Shown: piece after piece, positions 1 to 5,559 of the stretch
Layout of the letters: every line of letters begins with the position of its first letter
Numbering within the stretch: the stretch's first letter is position 1
DNA from: an uncultured Eubacteriales bacterium
Lineage (GTDB): Bacteria > Bacillota_A > Clostridia > Oscillospirales > Oscillospiraceae
Assembly (NCBI GenBank): GCA_949739085.1
Contig: CATIYU010000162.1
Location: 1 to 6,698, forward strand
DNA length: 6,698 nt
Direction of reading: 5' to 3'
Notes under the pieces: model-generated
What the model was told of the DNA's origin: nothing
What the model saw: only the letters and a program-made list of their open reading frames with translations
Databases searched by the model: none
Position numbers and translations under genes: made by a program

Positions 1-366
1 ATGGTGTATTATCAGTATTGGAATCGTATTTTCTCTAGGGCTTCGTTTTCTTATGTATTCTTCTATAGAGTACATTTGTTCAGCATCTACCACTTCCATC
101 AATCGATTACGTTCAAACATTTGGAATGAAATGTAAGAAACAATTATTGATAGTAAAGAAATGCCACACCGAATAAGAATATTATTCTTATTATTCAGTG
201 TAATTGTCCACATAAAGGTTTGCGCAACAAATAGCATAGATGGAACATTCCATAATAGTGAATTGTGATTTATTCTCCGTTCAGACAACACTTGATATTG
301 CAATTTAAGAAAGTCTAAACTGCTTTCCGAAATTTGGGAACCAGAATTTCCAGTGTCAGACAACAT
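1..366 (-). CDS. Small two-TM membrane protein, 3' end cut off by window edge
   Basis: An open frame of 122 codons runs from an ATG at 366 to the left edge with no stop, so the C-terminus is missing. The start is fixed by GGAGGG (374-379 on the opposite strand) seven bases upstream; an ATG at 373 is out of frame and hits a stop within five codons. The protein has a polar N-terminus (about 1-37) with a helical stretch containing LKLQYQVLSERR, two hydrophobic segments (about 38-57 and 63-84) joined by a short NNKNN loop, then a charged region with EEYIRKRSPRE. No signal peptide is seen. I do not know the function. It vaguely resembles small two-helix bacterial membrane proteins of unknown role. 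It lies downstream of, and on the same strand as, another membrane-protein gene but has its own promoter. Base composition is low in GC (20 of the first 60 bases). Confidence 0.75.
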   Translation of the reverse strand, partial: MLSDTGNSGSQISESSLDFLKLQYQVLSERRINHNSLLWNVPSMLFVAQTFMWTITLNNKNNILIRCGISLLSIIVSYISFQMFERNRLMEVVDAEQMYSIEEYIRKRSPRENTIPILIIHH

Positions 367-373
367 GATACAT

Positions 374-379
374 CCCTCC
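374..379 (-). promoter_or_regulatory. Shine-Dalgarno for the partial membrane protein
   Basis: GGAGGG on the minus strand, seven bases before the ATG at 366. It decides between two closely spaced ATG codons. Confidence 0.75.
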
Positions 380-419
380 GTATAAATGTTTTAGGCAATT
401 AGAAAGAGCATATACTTTT

Positions 420-448
420 ATGATAGCTGCAAAATAAAAAAATGTCAA
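420..448 (-). promoter_or_regulatory. Near-consensus sigma-A promoter for the partial membrane protein
   Basis: On the minus strand TTGACA (443-448) is followed by an exact 17-base spacer and TATCAT (420-425), a perfect -35 box and a five-of-six -10 box. The predicted transcript would start near 413 and have a leader of roughly 45-50 bases before the ATG at 366. The gene can therefore be expressed independently of the upstream membrane-protein gene. Confidence 0.75.
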
Positions 449-463
449 GAGAACTATAAAAGA

Positions 464-1120
464 TTAGTTTGGCGGCAAGGTTTCTCTGTTTGAATATGTT
501 TTCTCCCCCGACTGGACAACTTCATCGCTATCTTTTCTTGAATTTTTATAAAACGTGCTTATAGCGTCTGTAAGTCCTATTTTTACCTTTTCACTTTCTC
601 GTACAGAAAAGTACTGCTTATTTACAAAAATAGTTACAATACAAAGCAAAACGGCAAATATTATCCTTGCAGAAGGAATCAATGGAATATTAGAGATTTG
701 ATAGTTATAAGTATATAGTATTGGAATGATTATGGATACAAGCGAGAGGATTGACAAAATTGTTGCACCACATTTAGAAATATACCAACCTACAGTCTTA
801 CGAATCGTTGACAAAAACACAGATGAATAAAATGGGTCCACATGTAATGATTCCCAATGAATATCACTACACTGTGTTTCAAAAAAAACTCTAATGTATA
901 TTGATGCTTTGCCAATTTCCCACTGTTCTTCATTAATCATGGATTGGAATACTATTAAACTAACAAAGGACAACAAAGACATCCAGTCATTCCATATACT
1001 TCCGATTGTAAGAAGAGCAAAATAAGTCACATACATATAGATAGTTTCGTTGGCAATCTGACCCTCTTTCTGGAGGATGTGTGCTCTCAAGGCTTCATAC
1101 ACAGTAATATCTTCTTGCAT
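464..1120 (-). CDS. Four-TM membrane protein of unknown function
   Basis: This encodes 218 aa when started at the ATG at 1120. A TTG start at 1129 would add three residues, but its Shine-Dalgarno would be only one base away, whereas GAGGAG (1131-1136) is ten bases from the ATG. Visible layout: an amphipathic N-terminal helix with YEALRAHILQKEGQ (8-21); two hydrophobic segments (about 27-43 and 46-62); a soluble central part (63-116) with EEQWEIGKASIYIRVFFE and IHWES; two more hydrophobic segments (about 117-138 and 147-167); and a charged cytoplasmic-type tail rich in Lys, Glu and Ser. The pattern 'E..xIGxxxxYIRVFxE…xWE' recalls a loosely defined family of small bacterial membrane proteins, but I cannot name a function. 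It is divergent from the PAPS-reductase gene and AT-rich compared with it. It is probably accessory cargo. Confidence 0.8.
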   Translation of the reverse strand: MQEDITVYEALRAHILQKEGQIANETIYMYVTYFALLTIGSIWNDWMSLLSFVSLIVFQSMINEEQWEIGKASIYIRVFFETQCSDIHWESLHVDPFYSSVFLSTIRKTVGWYISKCGATILSILSLVSIIIPILYTYNYQISNIPLIPSARIIFAVLLCIVTIFVNKQYFSVRESEKVKIGLTDAISTFYKNSRKDSDEVVQSGEKTYSNRETLPPN

Positions 1121-1130
1121 ATGCGACAAT

Positions 1131-1136
1131 CTCCTC
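1131..1136 (-). promoter_or_regulatory. Shine-Dalgarno deciding the start of the four-TM protein
   Basis: GAGGAG on the minus strand lies ten bases from the ATG at 1120 but only one base from the TTG at 1129. The ATG is therefore the better start. Confidence 0.6.
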
Positions 1137-1166
1137 TATGTGAAAAATGGATTTCCGCTTATATAA

Positions 1167-1195
1167 ATTATACAGCACTATAAAAATAGAGTCAA
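1167..1195 (-). promoter_or_regulatory. Consensus-like sigma-A promoter for the four-TM protein
   Basis: On the minus strand TTGACT (1190-1195), an exact 17-base spacer, and a perfect TATAAT (1167-1172). The transcript would start near 1160, about 40 bases before the ATG at 1120. On the plus strand of the same divergent intergenic region I see no equally convincing promoter for the PAPS-reductase operon. Confidence 0.8.
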
Positions 1196-1233
1196 CAAGT
1201 AAATAAGACAAGAAATTTATAAAATAAAGTTTT

Positions 1234-1240
1234 GGTGGTG
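1234..1240 (+). promoter_or_regulatory. Ribosome binding site of PAPS-reductase-like gene, shared with the capsid-fragment gene
   Basis: GGTGGTG sits five bases before the ATG at 1246. The surrounding 11 bases TTTGGTGGTGA (1231-1241) recur exactly at 3220-3230 before the capsid-fragment gene, with looser similarity on both sides. Confidence 0.55.
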
Positions 1241-1245
1241 ATAAA

Positions 1246-2220
1246 ATGACTTTAGACAACATTATCACTTTTGCCCCTGATAATTTTGTGATTCAAGATG
1301 CTCTTGCCAGATGCTTTGAAGTAGTGCAAAAGCATCGACACATCGTATGCTCTTGCAGCGGGGGTGGCGACAGTGATGTGATGGTCGATATGCTCTTACG
1401 ATGTGGAGCCGGAGATAAGGCAGATTTTGTGTTCTTCAACACCGGGCTTGAGTACACTGCCACCTTTGAGCATTTAGAAGAGATGGAGCGGAAGTATGGA
1501 ATATCAATCCATCGTGTAAACGCTATCAAACCAATTCCGGTGTGTGTAAAAGAGTATGGCGTTCCATTTTGGAGCAAGTTTGCTTCAGAAATGATTTATC
1601 GGCTCCAATCTCACAATTTTCAGTGGGAAGTTGAACCGTTCGATGCTCTTATCCTACGTTATCCAAGATGTAAAAGTGCGTTGGAATGGTGGTGCAACGT
1701 TACAAGAGGCAACACAACCCAATACGCAATTAAACGAGCGCCATATCTAAAAGAATTCATGGCTTTGAATCCGCCAACATTTAAGATTTCAGGAAAATGT
1801 TGCACTTACGCAAAGAAAGTTGCTGCTGAAAAGTTTACAAAGGGCGGCAGATACGATTTGAGATGCGTTGGGATTAGGCAGTCAGAAGGTGGAATCCGTT
1901 CGGCTACATACAAAACTTGCTTTTCAGATGGCAAAGGTATCGACCATTTCCGGCCAGTATTCTGGCTGCGTGACAAAGACAAGGAAGAATATTGCGAGCA
2001 CTATGGTGTCTCTCATAGTAAATGCTACACTCAGTATGGTTTAGTCCGTACTGGGTGTTTTGGCTGCCCTTTCGGAAAGCGGTTTGAAGATGAGTTGAAG
2101 GCAATAGAACAATACGAACCTAAATTGTTCCAGGCCGCGAACAACATATTCGGAGAGAGCTATGATTACACCCGTAGATATCTTGCGTTTCGTGAAAAAA
2201 TGAAGCGTGAGAAACAATAA
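1246..2220 (+). CDS. PAPS-reductase-family protein (PP-loop, probable 4Fe-4S)
   Basis: 324 aa. The N-terminal part carries the pyrophosphate-binding P-loop SGGGDSD (38-44) after a beta strand (IVCSC), followed by FFNTGLEY (63-70), the usual order in phosphoadenosine-phosphosulfate reductase / ATP-pyrophosphatase proteins. A Cys pair (C185-C186, in GKCCTYAKK) and C271/C274 (TGCFGCPFG) give CC-X84-CXXC, the spacing known for the 4Fe-4S cluster of APS reductases and some DndC-type proteins. VGIRQSEGG (208-216) is also typical of the phage-borne branch. Free-living sulfate assimilation is unlikely as the role, because no other sulfur gene is nearby. Stand-alone members on mobile elements are common and their substrate is mostly unknown; tRNA or DNA thio-modification is an inference. 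The gene leads the plus-strand cluster and is followed after 26 bases by the capsid gene. Confidence 0.9.
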   Translation: MTLDNIITFAPDNFVIQDALARCFEVVQKHRHIVCSCSGGGDSDVMVDMLLRCGAGDKADFVFFNTGLEYTATFEHLEEMERKYGISIHRVNAIKPIPVCVKEYGVPFWSKFASEMIYRLQSHNFQWEVEPFDALILRYPRCKSALEWWCNVTRGNTTQYAIKRAPYLKEFMALNPPTFKISGKCCTYAKKVAAEKFTKGGRYDLRCVGIRQSEGGIRSATYKTCFSDGKGIDHFRPVFWLRDKDKEEYCEHYGVSHSKCYTQYGLVRTGCFGCPFGKRFEDELKAIEQYEPKLFQAANNIFGESYDYTRRYLAFREKMKREKQ

Positions 2221-2246
2221 AACAGAACTTTGATAGGGGTGACGAA

Positions 2247-3167
2247 ATGAAATATGACAATGTCAGGCTGGAAAAAGGGATGTACCAGGAGGGTAGTCGG
2301 TCATTCAGCCAGGTGTTAGAGGCTATCGACCCAAGCGACCAATACGTCGGCACACCGCTGGAGGGGCTGGACGCCTTCCAGCGCCAGCTCAAGCGCTTCG
2401 ACATCAAGGTAAGAGACTCTCAATCTGATACGGTTGAAAAATTTTTTGTTACATCGGAATCTGCTGTGCTTTTCCCTGAGTATGTGGCAAGGGCTGTACG
2501 GGATGGCATGGAAGAATCAGACATAGTTCCAACGATTACTGCCTCCATAACACAGGTCAACAGCGAAGACCAAGCCAACAATACACGAGCCAAATTTCAG
2601 AAACACGGCAGGATGCTGACAGCCAGCTATGAGGCAGTTCGTAAGCAGAAAACAGATTGGTTTTCCGTTATATTACGCCAGATTGGCGCCTATATCTCTC
2701 ACTCCCGTTTAGAGGATGCGGTAGACGTTCTTTTGAATGGTGACTGCGATAGCAAACCTGCTGTTGTGACATCATTGAATGGGCGTGAGTTCGGTTTTGA
2801 TACAATACTGGACTTCTGGGCGGAGTTCAACCTATATGAGATGAATACCATACTGGCATCTAATGATGCAGCGCTTACAATACTGAAAATGCCAGAACTT
2901 CAAAAATCAATTTCAGGGTTCAACTTGCAATATCCATGTTGCGGTCTTATGCCATTTGGAGCAAAGCTGATTCGTACCGGTGCTGTGCCAAAGAATACAG
3001 TAATTGGGCTCGATAGTCGCTTCGCTCTGGAGATGATTCAGGTTGGAGAAGTAGCTGTGGAGTACGATAAACTCATAAACCGGCAATTTGAGCTAGCTGC
3101 CATTACTATCACCAGTGGATTCTCGAAAATCTATGAAGATGCAAGTAGGGTTCTGAGCACTGCATAG
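2247..3167 (+). CDS. Phage major capsid protein, HK97-fold type, possibly internally shortened
   Basis: 306 aa with AGGGGTG five bases before the start. The N-terminal arm (1-66) contains VRLEKGMYQ and EGLDAFQRQLKRFDI. Then comes the capsid core: LFPEYVARAVRDGMEE (75-90), KHGRMLTASYEAVR (119-132), LRQIGAYI (143-150), EDAVDVLLNGD (156-166), MNTILASNDAAL (199-210), PFGAKLIRTGAVP (236-248) and the C-terminal block from VIGLD through VEYDKLINRQ (252-280). This set matches my recollection of clostridial phage major capsid proteins. In those, the part before KxGRMLxASYEA is roughly 30 residues longer and carries the presumed E-loop; here residues about 105-116 bridge it directly. No terminase, portal or protease gene is adjacent. 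The first ~155 bases are much richer in GC than the rest, suggesting a recombinant 5' end. It may be a defective or domesticated capsid. Confidence 0.85.
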   Translation: MKYDNVRLEKGMYQEGSRSFSQVLEAIDPSDQYVGTPLEGLDAFQRQLKRFDIKVRDSQSDTVEKFFVTSESAVLFPEYVARAVRDGMEESDIVPTITASITQVNSEDQANNTRAKFQKHGRMLTASYEAVRKQKTDWFSVILRQIGAYISHSRLEDAVDVLLNGDCDSKPAVVTSLNGREFGFDTILDFWAEFNLYEMNTILASNDAALTILKMPELQKSISGFNLQYPCCGLMPFGAKLIRTGAVPKNTVIGLDSRFALEMIQVGEVAVEYDKLINRQFELAAITITSGFSKIYEDASRVLSTA

Positions 3168-3222
3168 GAACAAACGCAGTACAACCTGCCGCTCTAAATC
3201 AAAATAGATAAAACTTAGCTTT

Positions 3223-3229
3223 GGTGGTG
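3223..3229 (+). promoter_or_regulatory. Ribosome binding site of capsid-fragment gene (copy of the PAPS-gene site)
   Basis: GGTGGTG seven bases before the ATG at 3237, embedded in TTTGGTGGTGA (3220-3230), identical to 1231-1241. Confidence 0.55.
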
Positions 3230-3236
3230 AATAACG

Positions 3237-3473
3237 ATGAGATACAATAGCGTCAGGTTAGAAAAAGGTATGTACCAAGAGCCAGGGTGTACATTCAGCC
3301 ATGTGTTGGAAAGTGTTGACCCAAGTGATCAGTACATTGGTACATCATTTGAGGGATTAGATGCCTTTCAGCGGCAACTCAAACGCTTCGATATCCGAGT
3401 GAAGGGTGCTCAGTCTGATACGGTTGAGAAGTTTTCTCCACACCACAGTGAAATGTTAGGAGAAGGCAGATGA
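3237..3473 (+). CDS. Stand-alone N-terminal capsid fragment (78 aa)
   Basis: Residues 1-66 are a second copy of the capsid N-terminus encoded at 2247: by hand alignment 49 of 66 residues are identical, including EGLDAFQRQLKRFDI and SDTVEKF. After residue 66 the similarity stops abruptly and an unrelated tail (SPHHSEMLGEGR) leads to a TGA. The capsid core is absent. The gene has its own ribosome binding site, and its stop overlaps the start of the next small ORF (ATGA, 3470-3473), so it looks translated. Differences from the other copy are mostly conservative (K/R, V/I, D/N) and it has ordinary mid-GC composition, unlike the GC-rich 5' end of the full copy. It may be the remnant of a broken capsid gene, or a retained small protein that binds capsid subunits. 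I cannot tell which. Confidence 0.7.
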   Translation: MRYNSVRLEKGMYQEPGCTFSHVLESVDPSDQYIGTSFEGLDAFQRQLKRFDIRVKGAQSDTVEKFSPHHSEMLGEGR

Positions 3474-3562
3474 GAATTGAACTCCCGCAATGCGGATTTA
3501 AGCAATGTATTATACTTGGACGACCTAAGAAATACAATGTTGAACAGGGGATGATAACATGA
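3470..3562 (+). CDS. 30-aa mini-ORF translationally coupled on both sides
   Basis: A 30-codon frame starts at an ATG overlapping the capsid-fragment stop (ATGA, 3470-3473) and ends in a TGA overlapping the methyltransferase start (ATGA, 3559-3562). AGGAG (3458-3462) lies seven bases before its ATG. The peptide begins MRIELPQCGFKQC, is rather basic (GRPKKYN) and has two cysteines four residues apart. I do not recognise it. It may be a translational linker or the N-terminal relic of a longer gene. Its exact fit between two overlaps argues that it is translated. Confidence 0.45.
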   Translation: MRIELPQCGFKQCIILGRPKKYNVEQGMIT

Positions 3563-3987
3563 ACACGGATGTGATGCTCAGCAGCAAAGCAGATCAGTGG
3601 TCAACGCCGCAGGATTTTTATGACTCCCTCGACAGGGAGTTTTCTTTTACCCTTGATCCTTGTGCTGATGACCTAAATCACAAATGTAACCGTTACTTTA
3701 CAAAAGAAATGGACGGGCTTGCACAGGATTGGGGTGGAGAAACGGTGTTTTGTAACCCACCGTACGGGAAAGCAATCAAAGATTGGGTCAAGAAGAGCAG
3801 CGAAGAGGCACAGAAACCAGGTACAATTGTTGTTATGCTAATCCCTGCTCGCACAGACACCAAATATTTTCATAACTACATATATCAAAAGCCAAATGTA
3901 GAGGTCAGATTTGTTAAGGGCAGGCTAAAATTTGGCGACAGTAGGAATTCAGCTCCGTTCCCAAGCATGGTTGTGGTGTTCCGCTAA
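3559..3987 (+). CDS. Phage-type DNA N-6-adenine methyltransferase (Dam family)
   Basis: 142 aa. The order of motifs is that of the short phage Dam family: WSTPQDFYDSLDREF (14-28), FTLDPCAD (30-37; the acidic strand end that normally contacts S-adenosylmethionine), the catalytic NPPYG (66-70; equivalent to DPPY), VVMLIPARTDTKYFH (about 91-105) and the C-terminal VRFVKGRLKFG followed by SAPFPSMVVVF. The length is typical for the compact family, so it looks intact. AGGGG (3546-3550) is eight bases before the start, which overlaps the stop of the upstream mini-ORF. It should methylate adenine at N6 in host or element DNA. No restriction enzyme is adjacent, so an orphan role (protection from host restriction, or regulation) is more likely than a restriction-modification pair; that is inference. 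Confidence 0.92.
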   Translation: MNTDVMLSSKADQWSTPQDFYDSLDREFSFTLDPCADDLNHKCNRYFTKEMDGLAQDWGGETVFCNPPYGKAIKDWVKKSSEEAQKPGTIVVMLIPARTDTKYFHNYIYQKPNVEVRFVKGRLKFGDSRNSAPFPSMVVVFR

Positions 3988-4131
3988 ATAACGGGTTTAT
4001 CCTACGGAACTAACCCAGAAGGAAGAGAACGGCACCACATTCACAGGTATTTGGATTAAGCTTCTTCCTGATAAAACAGCGCACAATATCAGCAAGAAAT
4101 ATCACCTGTATACTTGATTGAACTCTCAGCG

Positions 4132-4155
4132 AGCTCCGTCGTCAGGCGGCTTTTT
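4132..4155 (+). terminator. Possible rho-independent terminator after the methyltransferase
   Basis: AGCTCC (4132-4137) can pair with GG and GGCT (4145-4146, 4148-4151) around one bulged C, with loop 4138-4144, followed by TTTTT (4151-4155). The stem includes one G-T pair. It lies about 145 bases after the methyltransferase stop and just before the recombinase ribosome binding site. The stretch 3988-4131 otherwise holds no gene I can support. Confidence 0.4.
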
Positions 4156-4168
4156 GCTATATCACGGT

Positions 4169-4176
4169 AAAGGAGG
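4169..4176 (+). promoter_or_regulatory. Strong Shine-Dalgarno of the recombinase, pointing at an ATA codon
   Basis: AAAGGAGG is the best ribosome binding site in the window. Eight bases later, in the recombinase frame, the codon is ATA (4185-4187). The first in-frame ATG (4200) is 23 bases downstream of the site. Confidence 0.65.
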
Positions 4177-4199
4177 CGTTTGTCATACCACAAATCATC

Positions 4200-5006
4200 A
4201 TGTTCCCGCAACAGCCCAAAGGCAAAGGTGCCATCGACGTTTCCAATGTGCAGAAAAGCTGCCGGAAATTGAAGGCTGGGCTTATTGCACCGGCCACAGA
4301 GACTGTTCAAAGTGAACTTGCCAGGGAACACGCGGCAGAGCCCATTAAGAGCATGGATGAAATCGTCCGGGTCTCGCAGTTCCTGATTGAGCAGAAACGG
4401 TTCAGAGACAATATGCTGTTCATTGCAGGTATCAATTTCGGGCTTCGAATCAGCGACCTTCGGTCTCTGCGGTTTAGTCATCTAATCAATGACGACTGCA
4501 CATTCCGTGACAGATTCCCCATCCTGGAGAAGAAAACCCGCAACACCAGAAAACACCAGCGAAATCGGTACATCACCATCAACACAGCGGTCGTTGAAGC
4601 GGTTACGCTTTATCTGGAGAATACAGATGGCGTCTGCCTTAGCGATTATATGTTCCGCAGCAAGTCCAACAACGGTGTGAATGAGAACCGCCCCATCAGC
4701 AAACAGGCGGTGGATTCCATTCTAAAAGGTATTGCAAAGGACTGCGGCCTCGGGAACCGCATGGCGACACACACACTCAGAAAGACGTTTGCTTATCACC
4801 AGATGGTGATGAGCGGCAACGACCCCCGCAAACTGCTCTTGCTCCAGAAGATGTTCGGCCATTCATCCGCAGCTCAAACGCTGGACTACATCGGGATCAC
4901 AAGCGAGGAGATTGACGAGGCGTATCGCAACCTTAACCTTGGCAGTACTACACACAACTACCTTGTTGACAGTGACCTCAAAGAGAGCGAAACCCTGATG
5001 GCATAA
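4200..5006 (+). CDS. Tyrosine recombinase / phage integrase family
   Basis: 268 aa from the ATG at 4200; a five-codon longer form starting at ATA 4185 fits the Shine-Dalgarno better. The catalytic domain begins around EPIKSMDEI (47-55) and shows the family residues: Arg83 in GINFGLRISDL, a Lys in the beta-hairpin region (LEKKTRNTRKHQ, 109-120), HTLRKTF with His191 and Arg194, GHSS with His221, and the nucleophile Tyr230 in TLDYIG. The N-terminal core-binding domain is short or absent: only about 46 residues precede the catalytic part, fewer than in XerC/D-type enzymes. Such compact recombinases are common on clostridial mobile elements, where they may integrate an element or flip DNA. No attachment-site repeat could be identified. 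The stop at 5004-5006 is immediately followed by the YkgJ gene. Confidence 0.9.
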   Translation: MFPQQPKGKGAIDVSNVQKSCRKLKAGLIAPATETVQSELAREHAAEPIKSMDEIVRVSQFLIEQKRFRDNMLFIAGINFGLRISDLRSLRFSHLINDDCTFRDRFPILEKKTRNTRKHQRNRYITINTAVVEAVTLYLENTDGVCLSDYMFRSKSNNGVNENRPISKQAVDSILKGIAKDCGLGNRMATHTLRKTFAYHQMVMSGNDPRKLLLLQKMFGHSSAAQTLDYIGITSEEIDEAYRNLNLGSTTHNYLVDSDLKESETLMA

Positions 5007-5031
5007 CCATGTTCGACCTTTTGAGTGCGAA

Positions 5032-5391
5032 ATGTGTGGAAGGTGCTGCCGCAACAGAAGCAAGCCTATTCTGATAACAGGAGCAGACATCTACAGAATT
5101 GCCCGAGCACTTGACGTAACGATGATGGAGGCCATAGAAGACAACACTATCGGGTACATCGGAGAGAACTCTCATATGCCGGTTCTTGTGTTGAAGGAGC
5201 GATTGGATGGGAATTGTCTCCTTTTAAGAAAGGGGCGCTGCAAGGTTCATCAAGGCAAGCCAGCGGTATGTGCTCTATACACACTTGGGCGTATCTACGA
5301 TTTTCAAGATGGCAGCTTCCATTACTTCGTGAATCCTGTGACGTGCCAGTCGAACCGTAAGGACGGAAAGATGTGGACTCTTCAAGAATGA
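5032..5391 (+). CDS. YkgJ-family cysteine-cluster protein, probably damaged at both ends
   Basis: 119 aa from the ATG at 5032. Cysteines C2, C5, C6, C62, C70, C80 and C105, with GRCCR and later GRCKVHQGKPAVCALY, match the YkgJ (CxxCxxCC) family, thought to bind zinc or iron. The frame stays open upstream to 4999 and reads F-E-C-E-M-C-G-R-C-C, the usual family start, but contains no start codon. An ATG at 5009, two bases after the recombinase stop, is one base out of phase. One extra T in the T-run at 5019-5022 would give MFDLFECEMCGRCC. At the other end, TGA (5389-5391) falls where LQE-W-LDEF would be expected, and the frame continues plausibly (LDEFKIEETGKI…) to a second stop at 5464-5466. 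I read this as a decaying gene or one with sequencing errors. No good ribosome binding site precedes 5032. Confidence 0.7.
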   Translation: MCGRCCRNRSKPILITGADIYRIARALDVTMMEAIEDNTIGYIGENSHMPVLVLKERLDGNCLLLRKGRCKVHQGKPAVCALYTLGRIYDFQDGSFHYFVNPVTCQSNRKDGKMWTLQE

Positions 5392-5514
5392 CTTGATGAG
5401 TTCAAGATTGAAGAAACCGGGAAGATTACCCAAGTTTGGAATCGGCTCATCTGTATTCAAAAATGAATTTGGCAAGGCCCTGAAATTTGACCAAACCTAG
5501 AACCTGACCCACGA

Positions 5515-5545
5515 AGTCGCTCTGAAGAGCGGCTTTTCTTATTTT
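5515..5545 (+). terminator. Rho-independent terminator
   Basis: AGTCGCTC (5515-5522) pairs over eight positions (one T-G) with GAGCGGCT (5527-5534) around a TGAA loop, followed by a T-rich tract (TTTTCTTATTTT). It ends the recombinase/YkgJ transcription unit. Confidence 0.8.
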
Positions 5546-5559
5546 ACCTTAACTCAAAC

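Noticed and set aside
1137..1245. Plus-strand promoter for the PAPS-reductase operon
   Set aside because: Several TATAAA-like boxes exist in this AT-rich gap, but none has a credible -35 box at 16-18 bases. A promoter must be here or the operon is read from elsewhere, but I cannot place it.
4013..4117. Open stretch after the methyltransferase reading TQKEENGTTFTGIWIK…
   Set aside because: It has coding-like character and might be the tail of a lost gene, but there is no start codon or ribosome binding site and it is only 34 codons long. Too weak to annotate.
4089..4481. 130-codon minus-strand frame opposite the recombinase start
   Set aside because: It covers the recombinase coding region and its ribosome binding site. 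No motif is recognised, so it is taken as a shadow.
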